51,949 nucleotides of DNA from an uncultured Endomicrobiia bacterium. GTDB taxonomy: Bacteria > Elusimicrobiota > Endomicrobiia > DTEH01. The DNA lies in contig CALFVX010000018.1 of the NCBI GenBank assembly GCA_937928765.1, positions 1 to 51,949 on the forward strand, written 5' to 3'. Position numbers and translations under genes: made by a program. The notes beneath the pieces are model-generated. The model made no database searches. It saw nothing but the letters and a program-made list of their open reading frames with translations, and had not been told where the DNA came from. Position 1 is the stretch's first letter; the number at the start of each line of letters is the position of its first letter. Shown here in pieces: positions 43,545 through 51,007 of the stretch.

Positions 43545-45331
43545 GAAAAAAAACTGTAGGCGAGATTTTAGTAGAACATTTTGGTTTTAATAAACAAGAA
43601 GTAGAACAAATACTAAAAGAAGCAGAGAAAGTTGGGGTGATGCTTCAACAATATGTTGTAAACAATAAAAAAGTAGATAAAAATAAGCTACTTAAAATTT
43701 TATCTGTTGAATGGAATATAAAAGTTGTTGATTTACAAAATTTAGAAATTGATAAAGATATAACAAAAATTGTTCCTGTTGAAACATGTAAAAGAAATAA
43801 ATTAATACCTTTTTCAAAAGAAGAAGAATTTTTGTTTATAGCAATGGCTGATCCAAGAAATCTTTTTGCAATAGAAGATATAGAGTTTAGAACAGGATTA
43901 AAAGTTATTCCTTATTTAGCACTTTATGACGATATAAAAGAAAAAATAGAAGAACTATATGGCAAAGAAGAAAACAAAGAATTACAAGAAGATATTACAC
44001 AAATATCAACTATTTCAAAAGAAGAAATAATAGAAGACGCACAAGAACTTACTCAAGAGTTGCTTGCAAGTTTAGATGTTTCAGGAGAAATATCTATTGA
44101 ACAACAAAAACAGCAAGAAGTTGCTGATATAATGCAGGTAGATGCCTCAGCTCCAGAAGTTGAAAAACTTGTTAATGCACTTATCCTTGAAGCTGTGAGA
44201 TTAAAAGCTTCTGATATTCATATAGAACCTTTTGATAAAAAAATTATTGTTAGATATAGAGTTGACGGACTACTAAGAAAGGCTTCTTTTAAAATACCAA
44301 TAACTTTTAAAAATGCTTTGATATCAAAAATTAAAATAATGTGTAATATGAACATAGTTGAAAGAAGAATACCACAAGATGGCAGATTACAAGTTAAAGC
44401 AAAAGGTATGCCATTAGAGTTCAGAGTAAATATTGTGCCTACAATATATGGTGAAAGTGTTGTAATGCGTATGTTAGACAGGTCAGGCGCTAATATGCCA
44501 CTAGAATCTTTGGGATTTCTGCCTGATACTTTAGAAAAATTTATTCAACTACTTCATCGTCCTTATGGATTAATACTTGTTTGTGGACCTACAGGTTCTG
44601 GAAAATCTTTTACTTTAACTGCAGCATTACAAAAAGTTAAAGATCCTACTGAAAAAATTCTTACTGCAGAAAATCCTGTAGAATACGAACTTGATGGTGT
44701 TGTTCAAGTACCAATTAATCCTGATTTAAAAATGGGTGATAAAAAATTTGATTTTGCTACTGCATTAAGAGCATTTTTAAGACAAGATCCTGATATTATA
44801 ATGGTGGGAGAAATCCGCGATCAAGAAACATCACAGGTTGCAATGGAGGCAGCGTTAACAGGACATTTAGTACTTTCTACAATACATACAAACGATGCAC
44901 CATCTGCAGTAGCGAGATTATACGAAATGGGTACACCTACTTATCTTATAGCAAACACTCTAGAATGTGTTTTAGCACAAAGGTTAATCCGCACACTTTG
45001 TAATGAATGTAAACAACAAGACAAAAATCCTGCGCAAGAATTGCTAGAAATTTTAGATGAACACAAAATTGATTATTCTAATGCAACATTTATGAAATCT
45101 ATAGGATGTAGGAAATGCGGAAACACTGGAATGAAAGGAAGAACTGCTATACATGAATTACTAGTGATGAGCGAAGAATTAAGAGAGCTTTGTTTAAAAG
45201 AAGTTTCTGCAAAAAGGATTCGTGATGTTGCTGTAAAAAATGGTATGAGAACACTTTTAGAAGATGGTTTAATAAAAGTTACAAAAGGTATAACTACATA
45301 TGCAGAAATACTTAATGTATGCCAAAGATAA
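43541..45331 (+). CDS. Type IV pilus / type II secretion assembly ATPase (PilB/GspE family)
   Basis: This 596-residue hexameric ATPase powers pilus or pseudopilus polymerisation at the inner membrane. The N-terminal MshEN-like domain covers about 1-140. A linker with acidic and Gln-rich stretches follows (about 145-200). The N2 domain has LKASDIHIEPF and VRYRVDGLLR. The Walker A is GPTGSGKS (349-356), the Asp box and Walker B lie in LRQDPDIIMVGEIRD, and the His box is LTGHLVLSTIHTNDAPSAV. The C-terminal zinc site is CNECK and CRKCG. No pilC, pilT or pilin genes are in the window, so PilB versus GspE is undecided. It overlaps the TPR gene by 4 bases. Confidence 0.92.
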   Translation: MRKKTVGEILVEHFGFNKQEVEQILKEAEKVGVMLQQYVVNNKKVDKNKLLKILSVEWNIKVVDLQNLEIDKDITKIVPVETCKRNKLIPFSKEEEFLFIAMADPRNLFAIEDIEFRTGLKVIPYLALYDDIKEKIEELYGKEENKELQEDITQISTISKEEIIEDAQELTQELLASLDVSGEISIEQQKQQEVADIMQVDASAPEVEKLVNALILEAVRLKASDIHIEPFDKKIIVRYRVDGLLRKASFKIPITFKNALISKIKIMCNMNIVERRIPQDGRLQVKAKGMPLEFRVNIVPTIYGESVVMRMLDRSGANMPLESLGFLPDTLEKFIQLLHRPYGLILVCGPTGSGKSFTLTAALQKVKDPTEKILTAENPVEYELDGVVQVPINPDLKMGDKKFDFATALRAFLRQDPDIIMVGEIRDQETSQVAMEAALTGHLVLSTIHTNDAPSAVARLYEMGTPTYLIANTLECVLAQRLIRTLCNECKQQDKNPAQELLEILDEHKIDYSNATFMKSIGCRKCGNTGMKGRTAIHELLVMSEELRELCLKEVSAKRIRDVAVKNGMRTLLEDGLIKVTKGITTYAEILNVCQR

Positions 45332-45364
45332 ATAAATTATAAATTTATAATTTTGGAGAGATTT

Positions 45365-46441
45365 ATGATTGATTCAAAAAATAGTTTTGAAGAAATATTT
45401 GAAATTGTAAAAAATTTATCTTCTACTTTAGATCTCGATACTCTTTTAAAACGTATTGCAGAAACAGCAGAAAAACTAACCAATTCTGAAGCAAGCTCTA
45501 TTATGCTTATAGATGAAGATAAACAACATTTATATTTCAAAACAGCCGGTGGAGAAAAAGGTACTGTAGTTAAAAAAATAAAGATAAAACTTAATGAAGG
45601 TATTGCTGGAAATGTTGTTTTAACAAAAAAAACAGAAATAATAAATGATGTTTCAAAAGATCCAAGATTTACTGGTAAAGTTGATATACAAAGTGGATTT
45701 AAAACAAAATCAATATTAGCTGCTCCTATGCTAACAACTTCACAAGAAAAAAATATTGAAGTAATCGGTGTTTTAGAAGTGTTGAATAAAAAAAATAATC
45801 AAGAATATAATGAAGAAGATAAAAAATTGATAGAAAGCCTAGCAGGACTTGCTTCTGTAACAATTTCAAATGCTAAGTTCTCAGAAAACCAAAGAAATTT
45901 TTTTACTAATATTACTGAGATATTAGTTTCTGCTATAGAAAATTTCAAATCAAAACCTATTGGAATGTATTGGAAAATAACACAAACTGCCACAATGATA
46001 GCAAAAATGTTAAATATAGATGCTAAATCGGAAGAATATAAAAATATTTATTTTGGCTCTTTATTACATGATATTGGATATTTATCTTCAAAATTTAGAT
46101 TAGAAATTGACAATGCTGATATTATTGAAAGAAACAAAATAGAACAAAAGCATACTTTAATAGGAAAAGAAATTGTTGATAAAATCAACCTGTTGAAAAA
46201 TATATCTTCTATAATAAAATATCATCATGAAAACTATGATGGAACTGGCTACCCAGAAGGATTAAAAGCAGAACAAATTCCTTTAGGAGCAAGAATTCTT
46301 GCTGTCGCAGAATATGTTGAAGAATTAAAGATTAATAATACTTCAAAAGATGAAATAATAAAATTACTACAACAATTAACTGCTAGCAAATTTGATCCTG
46401 AAATTGTAAAAATTGTTATCCAAATTTTATCTTATGAATAA
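45365..46441 (+). CDS. GAF domain plus HD-GYP-like domain protein
   Basis: The ATG at 45365 is chosen because GGAGAG (45355-45360) precedes it at proper distance; a longer start at TTG 45353 would place the Shine-Dalgarno inside the coding region. This gives 358 residues. A GAF domain covers about 17-170 (SEASSIMLID, LNEGIAGNVVLTKK, SILAAPML, VIGVLEVLNKK). An HD-GYP-like domain follows: LLHDIGYLSS (His235-Asp236), KHTLIGKEI (His263), and KYHHENYDGTGYPEGL (His287-His288). HD-GYP enzymes usually cleave cyclic di-GMP. Here the usual first motif GHSxRV reads GMYWKI (200-205), and the later VAD reads VAE (Glu316), so metal ligands differ. It may be a degenerate or altered phosphodiesterase. It follows the PilB-like gene. 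Confidence 0.82.
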   Translation: MIDSKNSFEEIFEIVKNLSSTLDLDTLLKRIAETAEKLTNSEASSIMLIDEDKQHLYFKTAGGEKGTVVKKIKIKLNEGIAGNVVLTKKTEIINDVSKDPRFTGKVDIQSGFKTKSILAAPMLTTSQEKNIEVIGVLEVLNKKNNQEYNEEDKKLIESLAGLASVTISNAKFSENQRNFFTNITEILVSAIENFKSKPIGMYWKITQTATMIAKMLNIDAKSEEYKNIYFGSLLHDIGYLSSKFRLEIDNADIIERNKIEQKHTLIGKEIVDKINLLKNISSIIKYHHENYDGTGYPEGLKAEQIPLGARILAVAEYVEELKINNTSKDEIIKLLQQLTASKFDPEIVKIVIQILSYE

Positions 46442-46456
46442 AATTTAAATCATATC

Positions 46457-46485
46457 TTGTATTTATAACTCACAATTTGTATTAC
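46457..46485 (+). promoter_or_regulatory. Weak promoter candidate for the tRNA gene
   Basis: TTGTAT (46457-46462) and TATTAC (46480-46485) are 17 bases apart, and the tRNA starts 10 bases after the -10 box. Each hexamer matches consensus only partly (three and four of six), so the call rests mainly on spacing and position. Confidence 0.25.
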
Positions 46486-46494
46486 ATTAAAAAT

Positions 46495-46567
46495 GGGGAT
46501 GTAGTTCAGCTGGGAGAACATCCGCTTCGCACGCGGAAGGTCGCCGGTTCAAATCCGGCCATCTCCA
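46495..46567 (+). tRNA. tRNA-Ala (anticodon CGC)
   Basis: All four arms fold cleanly: the acceptor stem GGGGATG pairs with CATCTCC, the D stem GTTC with GAAC, the anticodon stem TCCGC with GCGGA around the loop TTCGCAC, and the T stem GCCGG with CCGGC around TTCAAAT. The anticodon is CGC, reading GCG (alanine). The G3:U70 acceptor pair, the alanine identity element, is present. The gene is 73 bases with discriminator A; the 3' CCA is not encoded. It is an island of high G+C in very AT-rich DNA, as expected for structural RNA. Confidence 0.95.
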
Positions 46568-46604
46568 TTTTATCTTAATTTTAAAATCATAATAAATTCA
46601 AACA

Positions 46605-47771
46605 ATGAATTATAAGAGATTTGAAAAATATTTCTTAAAAACATACAAAAGATATAATGTTTTGTTTGTCAAAGGTAAAGGTAAGTACTTGTATGACAAT
46701 AACAAAAAAAAATATCTCGATTTTTTTTCAGGACTAAGTGTTTGTAATTTAGGACATTGTGATAAAGAATTAATTAAGATTGTTAACAACCAAATAAAAA
46801 CATTATGGCATTGTTCCAACCTTTACTATACAACACCACAATTAACTCTTGCAAAAGAACTTATAAAAAAAACATTTCCTTCAAAAGTATTTTTTTCAAA
46901 TTCAGGAGCTGAAGCAAACGAATGTGCAATAAAATTGGCAAGAAAATATGGCATCAAAGATAAAAGATACGAAATTATAACTTTTAAAAATTCCTTCCAT
47001 GGAAGGACAATTGCAACAATTACTGCTACCGGACAAGACAAGTTCCATAAAGGATTTCAACCATTATTAGAAGGATTTAAATATGCTGAATTTAATAATA
47101 TAAATTCAGTAAAAAAACTATTAAATAAAAAAACAATAGCAATAATGCTAGAACCTATACAAGGTGAAGGAGGAATTATCCCTGCAGAAAAAAGTTTTTT
47201 AAAAGAATTAAGATTTTTATGTGAAAGAAACAAATTATTATTAATTTTTGATGAAATACAAACAGGTTTTGGTAGAACCGGTGAACTTTTTGCATATCAA
47301 TATTATGATACAAAACCAGACATTATAACTTTAGCAAAAAGTATTGCAAACGGTTTACCTTTAGCTGCAACTATTGTAGATAAAAAATATTCTGAAATTT
47401 TTGATTATAGCGATCATGGTTCAACATTTGGTGGTAATTTAATTGCTTGTTCAGCTGCACTTTATGTGCTAAAAAAATTAAATAAAAATTTATTAAACCA
47501 AGTAAAGGTTGTAGGTGAATATTTTTATAAAAATCTTTTAGAATTAAAAAATAAATATAATTTTATAACATTAGTTCGTGGAGTTGGTCTTATGCTAGGA
47601 ATGGAACTAAATTTCCCAGCAAGAAAAATTGTTGAAGAATGTTTAAAAAATGGTCTTGTAATAAATGTAACCCAAGATAAAGTTTTAAGATTTTTACCCC
47701 CACTAATAATAACAAAAAAAGATATTGATTTTGTAATAAAAACATTAGACGAAATTTTTAAAAATTTATGA
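46605..47771 (+). CDS. argD: Acetylornithine aminotransferase ArgD
   Basis: ArgD converts N-acetylglutamate semialdehyde to N-acetylornithine with glutamate as donor. The 388-residue class III aminotransferase has LDFFSGLSVCNLGH, FFSNSGAEANECAIKLARKY, SFHGRTIATITATGQ, MLEPIQGEGGI, DEIQTGFGRTG and the PLP lysine Lys245 in TLAKSIANGLPL. Close relatives such as succinylornithine or GABA aminotransferases share this fold, but argC and argJ in the same region support ArgD. It starts 37 bases after the tRNA and overlaps the next gene by 4 bases. Confidence 0.9.
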   Translation: MNYKRFEKYFLKTYKRYNVLFVKGKGKYLYDNNKKKYLDFFSGLSVCNLGHCDKELIKIVNNQIKTLWHCSNLYYTTPQLTLAKELIKKTFPSKVFFSNSGAEANECAIKLARKYGIKDKRYEIITFKNSFHGRTIATITATGQDKFHKGFQPLLEGFKYAEFNNINSVKKLLNKKTIAIMLEPIQGEGGIIPAEKSFLKELRFLCERNKLLLIFDEIQTGFGRTGELFAYQYYDTKPDIITLAKSIANGLPLAATIVDKKYSEIFDYSDHGSTFGGNLIACSAALYVLKKLNKNLLNQVKVVGEYFYKNLLELKNKYNFITLVRGVGLMLGMELNFPARKIVEECLKNGLVINVTQDKVLRFLPPLIITKKDIDFVIKTLDEIFKNL

Positions 47772-48412
47772 ATAACAAACAAATATTTTCTTTTGTAGTA
47801 AACGAATTTGCTACAAATTGTTATATTTATAAAGATTCTGAATCAAACAATGCTATTATTATAGATCCCGGTGGAGAAACTAAAGAAATTTTTAATTTTA
47901 TAGAAAGAAATAAATTAAATATAGAAAAAGTTGTGTTAACTCATTCCCATTATGACCACATTAAAGGTTTAGAAGATATTATAAGATTTTTTCCTGTAGA
48001 AGTGATCATTCATCAAGAAGAATATCCACTTGTAGTTGATAACCAAAAAAATTTGTCATTATTTTTAGGTGAAAAATGTATAAAAAATCTTGATATTATA
48101 AAATGGAAGAAGGTTAAAGACCAAGAAACTTTTTATTGCGGAAAACAGAAAATAAAAATTCTTCATACACCAGGACATACTATTGGCAGTATTTGTATTT
48201 ATTTAGAAAACAACAACATTTTATTTAGTGGAGATACACTTTTTTGCGGTTCTGTAGGAAGAACCGATTTTCCTACCGGCAATATAGATATGTTAGATGA
48301 ATCGTTGAAAAAAATTTTTTCTTTACCAGAAGAAACTATGTTTTTACCCGGACATAATAATTATTGCTATCTAAAAAAAGAAAAACAACATAACCCTTTT
48401 GTAAAATTTTAA
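47768..48412 (+). CDS. Metallo-beta-lactamase-fold hydrolase (glyoxalase II-like)
   Basis: This 214-residue cytoplasmic hydrolase has a binuclear metal site. Metal motifs are THSHYDH (His59, His61, Asp63, His64), HTPGHTIGSICIY, FSGDTLFCGSVGRTDFP and the final LPGHNN. This set matches the short YcbL-type glyoxalase II-like group, which lacks the C-terminal helical substrate domain of true glyoxalase II. The substrate is unknown; thioesters such as S-lactoylglutathione analogues are possible. It overlaps argD by 4 bases, suggesting coupling, although no link with arginine synthesis is known. Confidence 0.88.
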   Translation: MNNKQIFSFVVNEFATNCYIYKDSESNNAIIIDPGGETKEIFNFIERNKLNIEKVVLTHSHYDHIKGLEDIIRFFPVEVIIHQEEYPLVVDNQKNLSLFLGEKCIKNLDIIKWKKVKDQETFYCGKQKIKILHTPGHTIGSICIYLENNNILFSGDTLFCGSVGRTDFPTGNIDMLDESLKKIFSLPEETMFLPGHNNYCYLKKEKQHNPFVKF

Positions 48413-48440
48413 AAAACAATTTTGGAGGATTTCTAAAATT

Positions 48441-49109
48441 ATGAAAATAAAAATTCCATTTAATCTATTTAAAAAAATAGATAAAATCAAAATAGGTAAT
48501 GAACAACAAATATCTTGCTCTACACCAAATATAGCAAAACAAACAATTGTAGAATTGTCATTAAAAAGTGTTGATGCATTAATAAAATCTTTATCTGACA
48601 AAGATCCTTTTGTAAGAGCAATAAGTTGTGAAGTTTTAGGTAAAATGAGAGAAAAAAAAGCGTTAAAACAAATAATGCTTTTAATTAGCGATCCATCAAA
48701 ATATGTAAGAGAAAAAGCAGCAATTGCGTTAGGACAAATTGGTGACAAAAAAGCGGTTCCGGTTTTAGTAGAAGCATTAAATGATGAATCAGAAGAAGTA
48801 AGGGTTACAGTAGCAGGTGTGTTAGGCCACCTAAGAGACAAATTAGCAGTTCCTGCGTTGATAAAAGCTTTAGAAGATCCTTCAGCTACTGCAAGAATGA
48901 AAGCAGCAATTTCTTTAGGACTTATAGGAGATCCAAAGGCTATACCTGCATTGTTTAAAACTTTAAAAGATCCGCATGAATTAGTAAGACGTTATGCATG
49001 TGAAGCGTTAGGAAATATAGGAAGACCTGCAATACCAGCTTTGCTTTTAGCTTTAAAAGATGAAAATGTTCGTGCACATGTAGCACAGGTTATTGTAAAA
49101 ATTAAATAA
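48441..49109 (+). CDS. HEAT-repeat (PBS lyase-type) protein
   Basis: This 222-residue protein consists, after a short start, of about five tandem HEAT repeats of about 31 residues. Each follows the pattern A-x-P-x-L-x-x-A-L-x-D-x-x-x-x-V-R-x-x-A-x-x-A-L-G-x-I-G-D, for example AVPVLVEALNDESEEVRVTV and AIPALFKTLKDPHELVRRYA. These make a protein-binding solenoid. No catalytic residue or signal peptide is seen; the N-terminal 35 residues are Lys/Ile-rich. The gene has a good Shine-Dalgarno (TGGAGGA) and is followed by the TraF-like barrel gene after 19 bases. Function is unknown. Confidence 0.85.
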   Translation: MKIKIPFNLFKKIDKIKIGNEQQISCSTPNIAKQTIVELSLKSVDALIKSLSDKDPFVRAISCEVLGKMREKKALKQIMLLISDPSKYVREKAAIALGQIGDKKAVPVLVEALNDESEEVRVTVAGVLGHLRDKLAVPALIKALEDPSATARMKAAISLGLIGDPKAIPALFKTLKDPHELVRRYACEALGNIGRPAIPALLLALKDENVRAHVAQVIVKIK

Positions 49110-49128
49110 AAAGGAGAAATAAAAACTT

Positions 49129-50700
49129 ATGATAAAAAATATACAATTAAAAATAATTATATTTTTCTTATTTTTTATTATAACAAAAATTTTTGCTACA
49201 CAACTTGATTTGGGAAACAAAACTCTTGCATTAGGTTCTGCTTATACAGCAATAAATGGTGATTTATACTCTATTTATTCCAACCCTGCTGGATTATATG
49301 GGGGCAACAATTTTGATTTAAAATTAGACTTACTAGCTAGTTTAAATTTTACAGGAGACATACTTTATAATGCAAACCAAATCATTGAAACAAAAGAGAA
49401 ATATGACCAAATTATACAAGCACAACAACAAGCTAGAAGTATAGATATAACCCAAATTGCTGCTTTTTTTAACGGAATAAAAAATTTAGTAGAAATAAAT
49501 CAACCAGGAAAAGGTTTATTAGGACAACTAAACGGATCTTTAGGAATTAAAATAAAAAATTTTGCTTTCAGTGTTAGGAATGTTACAAATATAGGATTAA
49601 AACCTTCTATAGATCCGGGTTTTAGTTTGAGTACAAACACAGCATTATCTTCTGCTATTAGTCCTATTTCAAAAACTTTAAAATTTGCAAACGTAAGTAA
49701 TGAAGGTATTATTATAACAACAAACACACTAAACTATCCAGAATTAGAAGATACAAGAAACGAACTTATAAATGTAACTGATTGGTTAATATACACATTA
49801 GAATATTTGGGGGTAGAAATACCAAATGATATAAAAAACAACAAAGAAGGCATAGCAAATGCATTAATAAATTTAGCGAAAGATAATGGTGTATCTGATA
49901 GTGAAATTAGAAGTGCTGTATCGCAATTAAATGACCCTTATTTGCAGAACTTAATAAATAATTTTATAAACAATATTTACAATTCTCAAAATTCATTTAA
50001 CAACAATAACAGTGCAATTAAATTTAAAGGAATAAATTATACTGAAATTGCATTAGGTTATTCACAAAAAGTTATAGAAAATTTAATAGTTGGCGCTAAA
50101 CTAAAATATCTTTTTGGAAAAACAATATATTATGATTTTAAAGTATTTCAACAACAAGAAGAAATTGATTTCAAAGATTTACAAAATATAGAAAACAAAC
50201 TTATTAAAAATGTTTCTTCTATAGGATTAGATGTAGGTGCAATTTACAAGTTGCCAATACCTATAATTGATACAAATTTAGCTTTAGCAATAAAAAATCT
50301 AATAGAACCACAATTTGATTTTGATGTTTCTGAAGAAAAACTAACTTTTCAAAGACAACTAACTTTAGGTTTTGCAATAAAACCTTCTAAGATATTTACT
50401 TTAGGAATAGATTGTGATTTAAATAAAGTCAAAACTTTAGTTGAAGGATACGATATAAAAAATTTCTCTTTAGGATTAGAAATTAATCCGCCAATACTTC
50501 CTATTTTGAGATTAGGATATTTAAAAAATTTAGAAATGAACAATGATCAACTTTATACATTTGGTTTAGGAATAAAAATTCTTACTTTAAATTTTGACTT
50601 AGTTTGTGCATTTAATACCCAAGAAACAAAAATAAACAAAGATATCACATTGCCTACAAACAACTTATCTTTAGGAATAACTTTGGGAATGAAATTTTAG
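49129..50700 (+). CDS. TraF-like / PorV-related outer-membrane protein
   Basis: This 523-residue protein has a signal peptide (LKIIIFFLFFIITKIFA) followed directly by the family opening LDLGNKTLALGSAYTAINGD, then YSIYSNPAGLYGG. This opening matches the conjugal-transfer-TraF-like barrel family (TraF_2), which in most genomes is not linked to conjugation and is related to PorV/FadL-type barrels. A mixed helical insert with many Asn and Gln (about residues 190-300, ending in NSQNSFNNNNSAIKF) precedes beta strands that continue to the terminal LSLGITLGMKF, a typical barrel end. The start has an AAGGAGA Shine-Dalgarno. It could transport a hydrophobic or small substrate; none can be named. Confidence 0.8.
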   Translation: MIKNIQLKIIIFFLFFIITKIFATQLDLGNKTLALGSAYTAINGDLYSIYSNPAGLYGGNNFDLKLDLLASLNFTGDILYNANQIIETKEKYDQIIQAQQQARSIDITQIAAFFNGIKNLVEINQPGKGLLGQLNGSLGIKIKNFAFSVRNVTNIGLKPSIDPGFSLSTNTALSSAISPISKTLKFANVSNEGIIITTNTLNYPELEDTRNELINVTDWLIYTLEYLGVEIPNDIKNNKEGIANALINLAKDNGVSDSEIRSAVSQLNDPYLQNLINNFINNIYNSQNSFNNNNSAIKFKGINYTEIALGYSQKVIENLIVGAKLKYLFGKTIYYDFKVFQQQEEIDFKDLQNIENKLIKNVSSIGLDVGAIYKLPIPIIDTNLALAIKNLIEPQFDFDVSEEKLTFQRQLTLGFAIKPSKIFTLGIDCDLNKVKTLVEGYDIKNFSLGLEINPPILPILRLGYLKNLEMNNDQLYTFGLGIKILTLNFDLVCAFNTQETKINKDITLPTNNLSLGITLGMKF

Positions 50701-50739
50701 TATTAAATTTTTTAAAAATTTATGGAGGAGAAAAAAATC

Positions 50740-50964
50740 ATGTGTGTAGCAATACCAATGAAAGTTGTGGAAATAAAAGATAATATTGCAATTTGTGAAT
50801 ATGAAAATGTAAAATACAAAGCAAGAATTGATTTAGTAAAAGATTTAATTAAAGTTGGAGATTATGTAATAATCCATACTGGTTTTGTATTACAAAAATT
50901 AGACATTCAAGATGCTTTAGAAACAATAAAAATATACAAAGAGATGAAAAACTTAATCTCATAG
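50740..50964 (+). CDS. hypC: Hydrogenase maturation chaperone HypC
   Basis: HypC binds HypD and the hydrogenase large-subunit precursor and helps deliver the Fe(CN)2CO group. The start is placed at the ATG at 50740, giving MCVAIPMKVVEI, because Cys2 is essential in the family and GGAGGAG (50724-50730) is a good Shine-Dalgarno for it. A start at 50722 would read through that site. The 74-residue length is normal, with the family segment GDYVIIHTGFVLQKLD near the middle. hypD follows after 43 bases. They would mature the hydrogenase encoded about 28 kb upstream. Confidence 0.94.
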   Translation: MCVAIPMKVVEIKDNIAICEYENVKYKARIDLVKDLIKVGDYVIIHTGFVLQKLDIQDALETIKIYKEMKNLIS

Positions 50965-51007
50965 TAAATATAAACACTCACCAAATAAAAATTATTATTA
51001 AGTTTTT

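Noticed and set aside
45334-45353. Perfect 20-base palindrome just before the Shine-Dalgarno of the GAF/HD-GYP gene
   Set aside because: It is made only of A and T. In about 52 kb of such AT-rich DNA roughly one palindrome of this size is expected by chance, so it gives no strong evidence for an operator.
45353-46441. TTG start at 45353 for the GAF/HD-GYP gene
   Set aside because: That start would put the GGAGAG site inside the coding region; the ATG at 45365 has it at proper distance.
49129-50700. TraF-like protein as a sign of a conjugative element
   Set aside because: No other transfer, relaxase or integrase gene is present, and this family is common as a chromosomal outer-membrane protein.
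50722-50964. Longer start of hypC at 50722
   Set aside because: It would add six residues before the essential Met-Cys N-terminus and cover the Shine-Dalgarno.
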